DNA of 64,000 nt from positions 35,354-99,353 of the forward strand of contig CALJOK010000103.1 of assembly GCA_937981555.1 (NCBI GenBank), written 5' to 3'. Made by a program: the position numbers and the translations under genes. Below are positions 26,410 to 36,162 of the stretch, piece by piece. Within the stretch, counting starts at the first letter, position 1. Each line of letters begins with the position of its first letter. This DNA comes from an uncultured Saprospiraceae bacterium (lineage in GTDB: Bacteria; Bacteroidota; Bacteroidia; Chitinophagales; Saprospiraceae). The notes beneath the pieces are model-generated. The model was not told the DNA's origin and searched no databases. It worked only from the letters and a program-made list of their open reading frames with translations.

Positions 26410-27921
26410 ATGAAAAGACAAATTACCATTAACTTCTTATTCATTTTCTTTTTCCTAACATCTTTACATGCACAAGAATTTACCCTACTAGATCATTTTG
26501 ATGGTTTACCAAATAATGACAATACAGAGGATTATTATTTTGAAGCTATCTCACATCAAGGTGAAATATATGCAGCGGGTACAACAAGAGCAATTAATGC
26601 CCAAGGGAATCAAGGTGATTTACTTTTAATAGCTAAATATAATAATAGTGGTCAGCGAACAAATAGTGCAACCTATGGATTTTCAGAACTTTTCCCTACA
26701 AAATTATTATCGCTGGCAAATGGGAATCTTCTCGTAACTGGGCAAGACGCTGACATCGGGTTTATCATTATATTGGATACTGATTTAAACGTAATAGCTG
26801 CTGAAAATTTCGACTTCGTGTTGACAGATATTGTCGAAAATAGCGATGGTAGTTTTACAACTGTAGCAGGAGATGACCTTATCCATATCGGAACAGATTT
26901 AGAAGTTACTTCGTCTGTCGATTTAGATAGTGCTAACTTTACTTCCTTGGTAAGCATAAAGTCTAAAGGAGATAATTATATGGTTTTAGGAATGCTTACT
27001 AACCCACCTTCATCTAGTTCTGGTTTTCCTACGTCATTATATGGGGCAGAAGATATTCTTGTTGCGGAATTAACAACAAGTGGAGAAGTCGTATGGGCAA
27101 AAAATTATGGAGGATCTAATATTGATAATGTAGCCTTTGTAAATATAGACCTAGGTCATTTAGGTGAAATTATCCCTACACAAGATGGCAACTTTATTTT
27201 CAATGCTCAAACTAAATCAGCCAATGGTGATATTACCCAAGACTTCGGAAACGGTGATAATGACTATGATATGTGGGTGGTAAAAATTGAACCGACCGGC
27301 AATATTATATGGCAAGCCAAATTAGGTACAAAGGCTAATGAATTTGGTGCTCGGCTTACAGAGCTAAGTAATGGGAATATTGTAGCGCCTGTTTCTTTAA
27401 GTGCATTTAATGAATCGCAAGATGTATTAAGCTGTACAGATTGTCAGGGCGATGTAGGTTGGTCTTGTGTGCTTGATCAACAAACTGGTGCTATCCTAGA
27501 ACAAAACTGGATAGATGGGGCAGGAGATGAATTTATTTCTCGATGGGTAGAAAACGGTGATCACTTACTGGGTTTTGGTTATTCAGAATCAAATGTACTA
27601 GCTGGAGTAGAATTAGATGATTACGATGCGATTGTTGTTAAATGGAATCTTTCAACTGGAACCACTCCAACAAAGAATTTATTAACTGATGCTGAACTAC
27701 AAGTGTATCCGAACCCTTCTGGTGATTGGATAAAGTTAGAATTTCCAAAGACGACATTCTTTACACAAAAACAATTATTGATTTACGACTTGAATGGTAG
27801 AGAGATGATGTCAATAATGATTTCATCAGACGATACGGTACTTGATATTTCATCATTGGCTACTGGGCATTATAGTATTAAGGTTGGAGATGAGGGGAGT
27901 GTTTCTTTTGTTAAAAAGTAA
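26410..27921 (+). CDS. Secreted protein with T9SS type A sorting domain
   Basis: A 503-residue exported protein: signal peptide about 1-21 (ends LHAQ), a beta-rich body of blade-like repeats (GDLLLIAKYN, ILVAELTTSGEVVWAKNYGG, MWVVKIEPTGNIIWQAKLG, IVVKWN) reminiscent of a propeller of the PQQ or SBBP kind, and a C-terminal T9SS type A domain from about residue 425 (LQVYPNPSGDWIKLEF, then GHYSIKV and VSFVKK). Such domains route cargo through the type IX system to the surface or medium. A CTDCQ pair near residue 343 may form a disulphide or bind metal. No enzyme motif is visible. Start chosen at the ATG directly before the signal peptide. Confidence 0.85.
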   Translation: MKRQITINFLFIFFFLTSLHAQEFTLLDHFDGLPNNDNTEDYYFEAISHQGEIYAAGTTRAINAQGNQGDLLLIAKYNNSGQRTNSATYGFSELFPTKLLSLANGNLLVTGQDADIGFIIILDTDLNVIAAENFDFVLTDIVENSDGSFTTVAGDDLIHIGTDLEVTSSVDLDSANFTSLVSIKSKGDNYMVLGMLTNPPSSSSGFPTSLYGAEDILVAELTTSGEVVWAKNYGGSNIDNVAFVNIDLGHLGEIIPTQDGNFIFNAQTKSANGDITQDFGNGDNDYDMWVVKIEPTGNIIWQAKLGTKANEFGARLTELSNGNIVAPVSLSAFNESQDVLSCTDCQGDVGWSCVLDQQTGAILEQNWIDGAGDEFISRWVENGDHLLGFGYSESNVLAGVELDDYDAIVVKWNLSTGTTPTKNLLTDAELQVYPNPSGDWIKLEFPKTTFFTQKQLLIYDLNGREMMSIMISSDDTVLDISSLATGHYSIKVGDEGSVSFVKK

Positions 27922-28041
27922 TGAACTATTTTATTTTATTTGTATGGTATAGTTCCCATTTTTTAATTGAATAACTAAAAGTTTAAAAAGTACAAAAGTA
28001 ATTTATCAAAAGGAGTAACTAAATTTTTTAAAACACATATC

Positions 28042-29607
28042 ATGAAAGAAAAAAGATTTCTTACCTATTTAATTTTTGTAATACTTATTTGTTTTTGTGA
28101 CTCAACAACTGGTCAAATTAATTTTGAAAAAATAAAAGGTTACGTGCAGGACAAAAAAGGAAATTTTACAAAGAAATGTAAATGCTATTACCCTGTACAT
28201 AAAAAAAGAACATTTTCGGAAAAAATGGAAGATGGTGCGTGGGCAGCTTTTACATGGACAGGGGAGTGTAAAAATGGTTTTATTACAGGTAAAGGTACTT
28301 TTGAGTCAAAAAACCCCCATTCTCGAAAAGAATATAAATATGAGCGATATATTGGAGAATATGAAAAAGGATACCGAAAAGGAAGAGGAGTTTATTCCAT
28401 GTATAGGAGTAGTAATTTAAGTTATAAAGGGGTGAAAGAATATTATAAGTTAGATGGTTATTTCGACGATAGAGTTGGTGCCATAAAAGCAGTATGTTAC
28501 GATTCTCAAGGCAATGCAATGGACTACAGGGAGTGGAGAAACGGAAAGATACAATCTAATGATTTACGAGATAAACTTCCAAGAATAAATCACTTTTGGA
28601 AAAGCAATAATTTCGGTGGTGAGAAACGAAAACAAGGTGATTACAAAGCTAAAAATAAAAAAGAAGCATTTAAAATATTTGATAATATGTTAAATGCTCT
28701 TATAAAAGAATATGGAGAAGATTTTTTAAAAAAAACCGTAATGGGATTAGCTTATAGAGTTAATAATGTTGATGCTAACGGAATGCAACCTTCACAAATG
28801 CAGCAATCCTTAGATGAAAGAAATTTTATTTTTAGGTTTTATCCCAAAGGGGAAAAGCTAAGTCATTACCAATGGCCAGCCATTAGTTTTCCAATGTATA
28901 CCAATTGTTTGTATAATGATACTGGGGAAGAAGAAGCTCAAGAGGATTACGTAATAGATGACCAAGGATTTGGGTTTCAGACCAAAAAAACCGTTAAGGT
29001 TAATTTTTATTGTGAGAATGTAAGCAGGAATGAATTTAATGATGCAGTCCTTAATAAAGTTGAGAAACTAGGTACTCTAGATTTTGGAGATTTTAGTTTA
29101 CCTCTTTTACATATTCAAAACGAAGTAAATGGCGTAGCATATAGACATGGAGTATTTAGTAACGATGTCGTATGTGTAGTATTAAGAGGGATTGATAAAA
29201 ATGGTATGACATGGGGGGAAGCGATAGAAACTTTTGGGGCTGTGTCGGCACTAGTTGATGAATCTAGAAGCAATGAAAGTTACAGGTCAAGTAGTTCAAG
29301 TAGTAGCAAATCCGAAACGGCAAAGGAGTGTGTTATAGAGATTGATATGATAGACGTAATTGAGCGAAATAAGGATTTTAAAATTACAAGTAAACCGAAA
29401 GGTGTAGAGGTATCGGGGTGGTCTGGACGAGACCGAGTTAAAGTATATAGGCCGATGATGACTGGTGGTTCAGTAACAGGTGAATACACCTTTACTTATC
29501 AATATAATGGAAATCTAATTTCTGGAAGTTTTACCCTATCAGGTACATCCAATAGGGCTGACTTAAAAATATATAGGAACGGAGAAATAAAATTAGTAGA
29601 ATTATGA
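28042..29607 (+). CDS. Exported protein with N-terminal MORN-like repeats
   Basis: A 521-residue protein with signal peptide about 1-25. Residues about 65-130 hold MORN-like repeats (WTGECKNGFITGKGTFES, YIGEYEKGYRKGRGVYS). The rest is unknown: a helical middle with Lys-rich stretches, a beta-rich segment, and a Ser-rich linker near 410-425 followed by a short C-terminal beta domain (about 428-521) with a VRVY-like strand pattern. MORN repeats often bind lipids or act as structural modules, but no function is known for exported bacterial forms like this. A larger MORN protein lies downstream at 30384, with remnants between, so they probably belong to one expanding family. Confidence 0.6.
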   Translation: MKEKRFLTYLIFVILICFCDSTTGQINFEKIKGYVQDKKGNFTKKCKCYYPVHKKRTFSEKMEDGAWAAFTWTGECKNGFITGKGTFESKNPHSRKEYKYERYIGEYEKGYRKGRGVYSMYRSSNLSYKGVKEYYKLDGYFDDRVGAIKAVCYDSQGNAMDYREWRNGKIQSNDLRDKLPRINHFWKSNNFGGEKRKQGDYKAKNKKEAFKIFDNMLNALIKEYGEDFLKKTVMGLAYRVNNVDANGMQPSQMQQSLDERNFIFRFYPKGEKLSHYQWPAISFPMYTNCLYNDTGEEEAQEDYVIDDQGFGFQTKKTVKVNFYCENVSRNEFNDAVLNKVEKLGTLDFGDFSLPLLHIQNEVNGVAYRHGVFSNDVVCVVLRGIDKNGMTWGEAIETFGAVSALVDESRSNESYRSSSSSSSKSETAKECVIEIDMIDVIERNKDFKITSKPKGVEVSGWSGRDRVKVYRPMMTGGSVTGEYTFTYQYNGNLISGSFTLSGTSNRADLKIYRNGEIKLVEL

Positions 29608-29617
29608 TTTTAAAATT

Positions 29618-29954
29618 ATGGATAAAATGCTAGATGGCGAATTAGCCAAGCCTTGGCATCAATGGATTTCATTTAATAAAAAAATATAAAAGCCAAACCA
29701 AAGCTTCTATCAGTATTGAAGATCCGACCATGTTCGATCCTGATTTTGATTCTGATATTACAATTGACCTGATTAATAATTCAACACAGAGATTGAAAAT
29801 TACCTACAAAACTCCTTTTGGAGAATTTGAAGAAGTCGTAAGCCCTAAGGATAAGGGGTTAGTAAGAAACATACAATTAAAGGACACAAAAAAGAGTCGC
29901 TTTTTGCTAAGATTAAAAGAGTGGAGGAATCAAAAAACTAATACTACTTCTTGA
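29618..29954 (+). pseudogene. Probable frameshifted small gene (intact tail ORF 29730-29954)
   Basis: An ATG at 29618 opens a 22-codon frame (ending WISFNKKI) that stops at a TAA just after a run of seven A residues. In the +1 frame the sequence then continues as NIKSQTKASISIEDPTM and on to 29954. The only ATG-started frame is the 74-residue tail at 29730. Its Lys-rich C-terminus is encoded by the 80-bp repeat copy at 29864-29943. Either the tail is a tiny gene of its own or the whole is a gene broken at the A-run. No family is recognised. Confidence 0.4.
29864..29943 (+). repeat. 80-bp direct repeat, first copy
   Basis: Identical to 32841-32920 except one base (G/A), 2,977 bp apart. In this copy it encodes the end of the small ORF 29730-29954. 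Confidence 0.9.
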
Positions 29955-29973
29955 TTGACAAATAATAAGGTAA

Positions 29974-30352
29974 CATGAAAATGAAGCCAGTCGAGAACAA
30001 AGGATATACTTTCCCTATGCGGGACGGATTAACATATACGAAATAAGTTTTAAAGCCTTCACAAAAGAAACTCCTTACCCAGATAATGATTTAATCGTTA
30101 TTCCAATTAATTCTGATGCAAGAGAAAGTGCTGCTTCAAAATTAAAGAAAAACTGAGGAGAAAGACCGTATATCTGGAAGGAGGGTTAATAGATTGGATA
30201 ATAACTCAGAAATAATTATTGAAAAAATTAAAGGGAATAGTCTCAAGATTAAAATGTCTAATGGGAATTGGTATAGAGGTATTTTCGACGCTGATGAGAG
30301 ATGTATTATACTATTTCAGAAAACAACACAATTTTGTAACTACCTCACTTGA
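29974..30352 (+). pseudogene. Coding remnant in two frames, unknown family
   Basis: After a TAA at 29971, one frame runs without stops for 60 codons to a TGA at 30154-30156 and has protein-like character (IYFPYAGRINIYEISFKAFT, then LIVIPINSDARES). A second frame, overlapping near 30140, runs on to a TGA at 30350-30352 (RVNRLDNNSEIIIEKIKG, then MSNGNWYRGIFDADERCIIL). One frameshift in an A-rich stretch would join them into a protein of about 125 residues. There is no ATG at the expected beginning. The family is not recognised. With the preceding entry this fills most of 29608-30383. Confidence 0.4.
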
Positions 30353-30383
30353 TGCTTAAATAAACACTTGTAAAATCATAAAA

Positions 30384-32792
30384 ATGAAGAACATAACAAT
30401 AATATTATTGATGCTTTTTTCCTTCTCAGGACAAGCTCAGAAAAACAAAGTAAAGTCCACGGAAAACTGTTTCTATTTTACAAATCAAAACGCAGATAAT
30501 GTTAAAGTCGAATGGAATGGTAACTGTAAAGAAGGCTACATTCATGGTAAAGGAAAATTGTCTTTCTATAGTAAAGGAAAATTATTATACAAATTCAAAG
30601 GGAAGATAAATAAGGGAAAGATGGATAATGGTCGACTTACCTTTACTGATGGATATTACTCTGAAGGTTCATTTGTTAATGGGAGACTTGAAGGGAACGG
30701 AAAAAGGAAATTTGCATATAACACAGAGTGGGAAACCTACGAGGGTGAATTTAAAAATAGCAAATTGCACGGTATTGGAAAATTAACTTACAAAAAAACT
30801 TCTTCAATAAAAAAATACGAAGGAAATTTTAGTGATGGATATAAGTCTGGGAAAGGAAAGATGATTTATAAAAACGGTGATTACTACGAAGGGGAGTGGT
30901 TTCCAGAAGACCAAGTCTTTGTTGGAGATCGATACAAAAATAAAAAACGTATCAAGTCAGGCTATTGGGTTGGGACAAGTCATGAAGGAACGAAATTAGA
31001 GTATAACAAAAATCAAAATAAGAGAAAAGATTTTTTTGATAATTTCATTTCAACTGAGAAGGGAACAATTGATAATCTTGAAGATAAATCATTAGAATGG
31101 ATGATAAATAATACTAATGAAGTAGCTAATTTTCTTTGTGGGTATTATAAAAATAACAAACGTTATAATGCATCGGGTGGAGTAGAAAAAAAATTATACG
31201 ACATAACTTATGGCTTTAATCGTGCGATAAGACTTACCTATAATATGAATAATAGTTGGGTTTCCAATTGTAAGCTAGCAATTAAAGAAATAGATGTTTT
31301 AATAAGTCAATATCCAAAGTATGGTAATTTGTATGCTGGAAAAGCGGTATTGTATGATCTATTAGCAAATAATAATTATGAAGGAATGGAAAAAGAAAGG
31401 GATAAGAATATTGCCTTGGCGCTGCTACTCCAATCAACTTCTGTATATCCGTTTCGTTTAGTTTTTGAGAAAAATTCACGTACTTGGATAGATCATAATT
31501 CAATGACTCGTGAAAAGTTACAATACCTCAAGAATATCCAACAGGTAGCACGTCCTGTTTTTTATAGAACTAGTACAATGGCAAAGGTTAGTAACATGCA
31601 CTCCGGTTTTTTTAATAGATACCTGCCTTTCAACAATGGGTGGAATACAAAAAAATGGAACGCATCTATGACTGAGACTATTGAAGAATTTGAAAACGAT
31701 TCAGAACGATTATCTCAAATTAGTATAGTTCAAAATGCTGAAAAAAGAGTTAAGGAACTTAAGGAGAAATACTTTGCTAAAAAATATGTAATTGATGCCA
31801 GTAATTTAAGCTACAAAGAAGTATTTGTGAAACTTAAAGAGCATTTGAGAAGACCAGAAGTTCAAGAATATATTGAAGCACTCATTATATCTCGACCTCG
31901 TTATAAATTAAAATTTAATACATACCGTTCTCTTGGTTGTGAAGTAAGAACCTTTGCGACAGATGAATTTGGACAAAACCCTTTTAAGATAAATACAGGA
32001 TTTTCAATAGAACAAAACCTTACTAAGGCTGATAAAAAATTAATTAATCAAATTAAAAATAACGATAATTTTATTGTTGCAAGCCTTTCTGGACCAACTT
32101 TTTCGATAGGATTCAAACCAGAAATAGTAGGGAATAGTTTTGAAAATAAAAAATATTTCACGACCGATCCCGTGAAAAGTTGTTTTATGGTAGAAGAATC
32201 TATTTATGGTGTTAACTACATTCTTAGAGATAATTCAACTGAAGAGATGAAAGGGGTTTATTACATTAAGAATGATACCGCATTTAATACCAAAAGCCTT
32301 AGTGGGGTGTATAATCCTGAAAAGTTAGAGAAGCTGTGTGCTTACATAAAAGATAATATCTCTGAGTTAGGGTTTGAGGATATTAAATTAGATTTCAACT
32401 TGGAGGAATCATTATTAAGGTCAAAAAGAAATGTTGAAATAGTATTGCTTTCGCCCATGTTTGATAATGCTGATTATATTTGGGAGATAGCTAATGATGA
32501 ATTAGGAAGGAAACAAAGAGCGAAAAAAACAGAGAGGGTTCGTGAAGAAAACTCTAATGGGGTAATATCTTATATAGGTATGTGTTACGATGATATTTCT
32601 GGTTGGCCTAGATTCGTGTGTCAATGTCCTGATGGTAATTATCTAATAGAGGATGCTATTTTATTTAATAAAGATGATGATACAAGTTATGCTAAGAAAG
32701 GGTTTATGAAAAAAGCTAAAGAGGCATGTAAAGAACCTCTTGGTCGCACAAAGTTTGGCCCATATAAAGGTAAATATAATACCTGTGATTAA
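30384..32792 (+). CDS. Large exported MORN-repeat protein
   Basis: An 802-residue protein with signal peptide about 1-18 (ends GQAQ). Residues about 50-195 are at least five MORN repeats with the GxG core (CKEGYIHGKGKLSF, YSEGSFVNGRLEGNGKRKF, YEGEFKNSKLHGIGKLTY, YEGNFSDGYKSGKGKMIY, YYEGEWF). The following roughly 600 residues are unrecognised: a helical, Asn/Lys-rich middle and a C-terminal mixed region with several Cys (YIGMCYDDISGWPRFVCQC and a terminal C). Soluble after export, perhaps surface-bound. It is flanked by the two copies of the 80-bp repeat, so it may have arrived or been duplicated as a unit. Confidence 0.65.
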   Translation: MKNITIILLMLFSFSGQAQKNKVKSTENCFYFTNQNADNVKVEWNGNCKEGYIHGKGKLSFYSKGKLLYKFKGKINKGKMDNGRLTFTDGYYSEGSFVNGRLEGNGKRKFAYNTEWETYEGEFKNSKLHGIGKLTYKKTSSIKKYEGNFSDGYKSGKGKMIYKNGDYYEGEWFPEDQVFVGDRYKNKKRIKSGYWVGTSHEGTKLEYNKNQNKRKDFFDNFISTEKGTIDNLEDKSLEWMINNTNEVANFLCGYYKNNKRYNASGGVEKKLYDITYGFNRAIRLTYNMNNSWVSNCKLAIKEIDVLISQYPKYGNLYAGKAVLYDLLANNNYEGMEKERDKNIALALLLQSTSVYPFRLVFEKNSRTWIDHNSMTREKLQYLKNIQQVARPVFYRTSTMAKVSNMHSGFFNRYLPFNNGWNTKKWNASMTETIEEFENDSERLSQISIVQNAEKRVKELKEKYFAKKYVIDASNLSYKEVFVKLKEHLRRPEVQEYIEALIISRPRYKLKFNTYRSLGCEVRTFATDEFGQNPFKINTGFSIEQNLTKADKKLINQIKNNDNFIVASLSGPTFSIGFKPEIVGNSFENKKYFTTDPVKSCFMVEESIYGVNYILRDNSTEEMKGVYYIKNDTAFNTKSLSGVYNPEKLEKLCAYIKDNISELGFEDIKLDFNLEESLLRSKRNVEIVLLSPMFDNADYIWEIANDELGRKQRAKKTERVREENSNGVISYIGMCYDDISGWPRFVCQCPDGNYLIEDAILFNKDDDTSYAKKGFMKKAKEACKEPLGRTKFGPYKGKYNTCD

Positions 32793-32840
32793 AAAAATTG
32801 GCTGCTATTTTCAATCTCTTCGGGATTGCCAATAACAATG

Positions 32841-32920
32841 AAGAAACATACAATTAAAAGACACAAAAAAGAGTCGCTTTTTGCTAAGATTAAAAGAGTG
32901 GAGGAATCAAAAAACTAATA
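32841..32920 (+). repeat. 80-bp direct repeat, second copy
   Basis: Second copy of 29864-29943, with one mismatch. Here it has no upstream gene to belong to and is a detached gene tail between the MORN gene and the gene at 32933. Confidence 0.9.
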
Positions 32921-32932
32921 AATACCAATTCA

Positions 32933-33493
32933 ATGAAATTATACCTTTTAGTCATTTTTTTATGCTTGGGAGTTCAATATTCTTGGGCTCAAAAAAGACC
33001 AAACAAAATGGCAGCAACATTAACAGCTAACTATACATCAGGATATATTGAGTATGGGATACAAGGAGATTCTGTTCGGTATAACTCTATAGGGAGAAGT
33101 TTAGAGCTTGATTTTGTAGGGGCACCAGTCTTTATGCGCCTCGATGTTTTTAATACTGCTCCCAATCAAGATTTTACTCATTTTGAAGCAAAATATCACC
33201 TTGGAGGGGTGGTCTTTTGTGGAAAGCGTATTCAGTTTCCTCTTTCAGGTTGCATAGGAGGGTTTAAACACAAAAATCCTGAATATAAGGTCGGAGGAAT
33301 AATAGTCGGTGCAAGTGGAAATGCTCGTTTATTTCTTACCCCTAAACTAGCAATAGTTGGTGGCGGACAGGCAAAATTGCTTATACCATCTAAAATCAAT
33401 GGGGAAGCAGTACCTGAAAAATCAGAAGATAGTCTTGTGAATGTGCATTATTCTGTCGGACTCTGCTATGCCTTTACTATCCGAGTAAAATAA
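32933..33493 (+). CDS. Exported beta-rich protein, probably a small outer-membrane barrel
   Basis: A 186-residue protein with signal peptide about 1-19 (ends SWAQ). The rest alternates polar and hydrophobic residues in short strands with Gly turns (KYHLGGVVFCGKRI, VGGIIVGASGNARLFL, VHYSVGLCYAFTIRVK), suggesting a beta barrel. The final strand ends in basic residues rather than the usual aromatic, so a periplasmic beta protein remains possible. No family recognised. It is 20 nt upstream of the next gene, which suggests co-transcription. Confidence 0.6.
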   Translation: MKLYLLVIFLCLGVQYSWAQKRPNKMAATLTANYTSGYIEYGIQGDSVRYNSIGRSLELDFVGAPVFMRLDVFNTAPNQDFTHFEAKYHLGGVVFCGKRIQFPLSGCIGGFKHKNPEYKVGGIIVGASGNARLFLTPKLAIVGGGQAKLLIPSKINGEAVPEKSEDSLVNVHYSVGLCYAFTIRVK

Positions 33494-33513
33494 AACAATT
33501 TAAAAATTTTGAC

Positions 33514-34260
33514 ATGAAAAATATATTATTCTTATTGTTATTCCTCACCCCTGCATTTCTTTTCTCTCAAGAACGAAGCCTTCAAAATGCAGAAAAATCA
33601 GGTAGTGGAATCTTTTCATATTATACAGCTACTTTTAAACGTGTCCAAAATATTGATGCTATAAATAAATGGTGTTCCTCAAACGGATATGTACTTATTG
33701 ACTCTAAAACATCCCAACAGCAACGTTTTGCAAAAGTACGAGAAGGTGTTATAGTTGCTCAATATCGAAGCATTTCTAATCAAAATAAAATAAACTCGGA
33801 AATTCAGGAGCTTCGAAGAATTGAGGCAAAAAAGCAGAGACAAAAATCATTAAAGACGCTTGCTATCGGTGCTGGAGTAGCTAGTGCATTATGGTCTCGT
33901 GGTAAAGATAAAAGACGTAAAAGAAGGGAAGAACGATTAAGAAACCGTTCTTCTGCTTCTAGTTCTACGAGCAGCTCTTCATCAAGTTATTCTTTACCTG
34001 AAATAGCTTATGGAGAATGGGAAACTCATTCTGTATGGGGTTCATCTGACATGCCTGCTGGTTCTGAAAAAGTAAAATCACTTTCTTTTAAATGTCCTGA
34101 AAATACAAAGCTTGCTGGTTCTTGGTTTGATGGTTATGTTGGTATAAATAAAAAAGGAGAATATTTAACAGGTACAAATGTGTGTGGTTTGTTTAGCATT
34201 AAAAAATTACCAACATTTGAAGCAGTAGTTAAAGAAACTGTTAGTTGTTTCTGTAATTGA
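33514..34260 (+). CDS. Exported protein with basic and Ser-rich linker
   Basis: A 248-residue protein: signal peptide about 1-18 (ends LFSQ), an alpha/beta first half, a short hydrophobic Gly/Ala stretch (about 114-126, LAIGAGVASALWS), a strongly basic block (about 128-146, KDKRRKRREERLRNRSS), a Ser run (about 146-160) and a C-terminal beta domain ending CFCN. The Ser-linker style resembles that of the 28042 protein, hinting at shared design within the cluster. No family or function recognised. Confidence 0.6.
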   Translation: MKNILFLLLFLTPAFLFSQERSLQNAEKSGSGIFSYYTATFKRVQNIDAINKWCSSNGYVLIDSKTSQQQRFAKVREGVIVAQYRSISNQNKINSEIQELRRIEAKKQRQKSLKTLAIGAGVASALWSRGKDKRRKRREERLRNRSSASSSTSSSSSSYSLPEIAYGEWETHSVWGSSDMPAGSEKVKSLSFKCPENTKLAGSWFDGYVGINKKGEYLTGTNVCGLFSIKKLPTFEAVVKETVSCFCN

Positions 34261-34378
34261 GATTACAAATAGAAATGAGATTTCTTTGAGTCTGATAAAT
34301 ATTGAGATTTGGAATAATGAATCTCGTGAAACTTATCTTATAAATTCAATTTTATGTTTTCAACCTAACTTAAGTAAT

Positions 34379-36133
34379 ATGGCAAAATCTATTTTTTCTT
34401 TATTCTTTGTGTTTTTTTTAGCAAGTAACATTTCCGCCCAAACTCAAAAGGAAATTAACAAACTCAATAAATACTGGGAAGAATATTATAATACGACCGA
34501 CTCTAAAACGAAGCTAGGCTATCCAGACTCAAGGAAGATTCAAAAACTAATAAGAAAGTATCCAAATTGGGCAGAAATATACAGCCTAAATGCATGGGGG
34601 TTACTACACAATGCAGGTATTAGTAATTATAAGTTTACAGATGTGAGCATTAAATATGGTTATGGTCTCATAGGAACTCAATATAATAATCCACTCAATC
34701 GTCGATTAGGTAACTCTTACCGCAAAATAAAGCGTAATCTCACTTTGGCAGTAAATAGTGGGTCGGATAATTGGAGTGATTACTTTCTTTTAATGAACAT
34801 GATTTTTTATGTAGAAATTCTCAATAAACCCTATAAAAAATCTTCAATTGCAGGAATAACAGAACAATTTAACCAATTTAAGGTCTTGGCAGAAAAAGTA
34901 AAACAAAAAGGCTGGTATAATGATTTGTTTGGCTTTTTGGAGTGTGCTGTACGCTATCAGTATATCAATAAAGTTGCGTATAATAATCATAAAGAATGTG
35001 TCAAAAGACAGATGGAATTTTCTGAATGGTTAGGAAACTCTAATCTAAAAAAACTCGACTCAGTATCATTACCAAAAGTTCATCCTTATAAAAAGCGTTA
35101 CAAGGGATTGTCTCACAGTTCGTATGACAAAGTGAGTATTAGAACCGAGCATAAAACCTATCGCAAGGGAGAAATAGTTTTCCCATGGATAACTGATAGA
35201 GCACGCAAATCTCTCATGCATTTATACAGAAAGGATATCAAATTACTCAAAGAAATCAACATACCAAATTGGTCTAGAAATCATTCTACTATTACTATTT
35301 ATCAAATTGCAAATAATCTCAATTCTTTAGATTACATTCTAAATAGGATAAGTCAGTCAGAAGCATTTCAGATAGAAAAAGCAATAAGATCCGCATTAGC
35401 TAATTTCGAAGGTAATGCATTTGATAAGAAATATGGAGATATAATGAATATGTCAAATAGAATTTTTTCAGAAGTGGATAAATCTGGAAACAATACATAT
35501 TATGGAGTGCTTTTATTAGAATTTGGTCACTTCAGGCTTGGGTTCAAAATTGCTAAAGCTAAATATCTATCAAGTTATACAGAGCAAGGAAACCTTACGG
35601 ATAGAACAACTTTTCACTACAGCCTTGATAAATGCATTGAGGAAGCAACAATCAAAACGGTTTTTCGAAAAATTGAAAACACTTTTGGCCAGATTGGGCA
35701 GATTGTAGAAAACGAAGCTGATTATTTGAATTTAATTAATGGTAAAAAAAGTAAACAAAAGTATGGTTATGCCTATACTGATGGTAGCTGCGTTATTAAA
35801 GAAATATCTCGTAAAATAGCTTTCTTTAGACAGATGAGAGAAATACCTGTACTATCATCTAAAGAAAGGAAAGAACAAATGCAATCTCTATATGGTGCTG
35901 ATTGTGGGTGCAATGTTGCTAGTACAAAGGTAGTCAAGAATGCCTTCACAGGTTCAATTCAATTTCATAAACTTAAACTTGAAAACGGGAAGGAAATTCA
36001 GTTCAAATACTCACAAGATGGTGGAGTATATACTACTAACCTTTTAGATATAGCAAATTCGGATTTTGATTCTTATAGCGATTTCGTTGATCATGCTATT
36101 AAAGATTGTTTAGAGGTTAATGGTTGTAAATAA
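34379..36133 (+). CDS. Exported protein of unknown function, 584 residues
   Basis: The frame is open from 34286, but I place the start at the ATG at 34379, because it opens a clear signal peptide (MAKSIFSLFFVFFLASNISA). The mature protein is mostly helical, rich in Lys, Asn and Tyr, with tetratricopeptide-like stretches not strong enough to name. The C-terminal part has a DCGCN motif and ends with a short beta segment and CLEVNGCK. Its composition resembles the middle of the MORN protein at 30384. No catalytic motif is seen. Confidence 0.6.
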   Translation: MAKSIFSLFFVFFLASNISAQTQKEINKLNKYWEEYYNTTDSKTKLGYPDSRKIQKLIRKYPNWAEIYSLNAWGLLHNAGISNYKFTDVSIKYGYGLIGTQYNNPLNRRLGNSYRKIKRNLTLAVNSGSDNWSDYFLLMNMIFYVEILNKPYKKSSIAGITEQFNQFKVLAEKVKQKGWYNDLFGFLECAVRYQYINKVAYNNHKECVKRQMEFSEWLGNSNLKKLDSVSLPKVHPYKKRYKGLSHSSYDKVSIRTEHKTYRKGEIVFPWITDRARKSLMHLYRKDIKLLKEINIPNWSRNHSTITIYQIANNLNSLDYILNRISQSEAFQIEKAIRSALANFEGNAFDKKYGDIMNMSNRIFSEVDKSGNNTYYGVLLLEFGHFRLGFKIAKAKYLSSYTEQGNLTDRTTFHYSLDKCIEEATIKTVFRKIENTFGQIGQIVENEADYLNLINGKKSKQKYGYAYTDGSCVIKEISRKIAFFRQMREIPVLSSKERKEQMQSLYGADCGCNVASTKVVKNAFTGSIQFHKLKLENGKEIQFKYSQDGGVYTTNLLDIANSDFDSYSDFVDHAIKDCLEVNGCK

Positions 36134-36162
36134 AAAAGTATAATTGCACGAGTAATAAGTGT

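Noticed and set aside
29730..29954. Toxin-antitoxin antitoxin call for the 74-residue ORF
   Set aside because: There is no partner gene and no recognisable DNA-binding fold; its tail is part of a repeated remnant.
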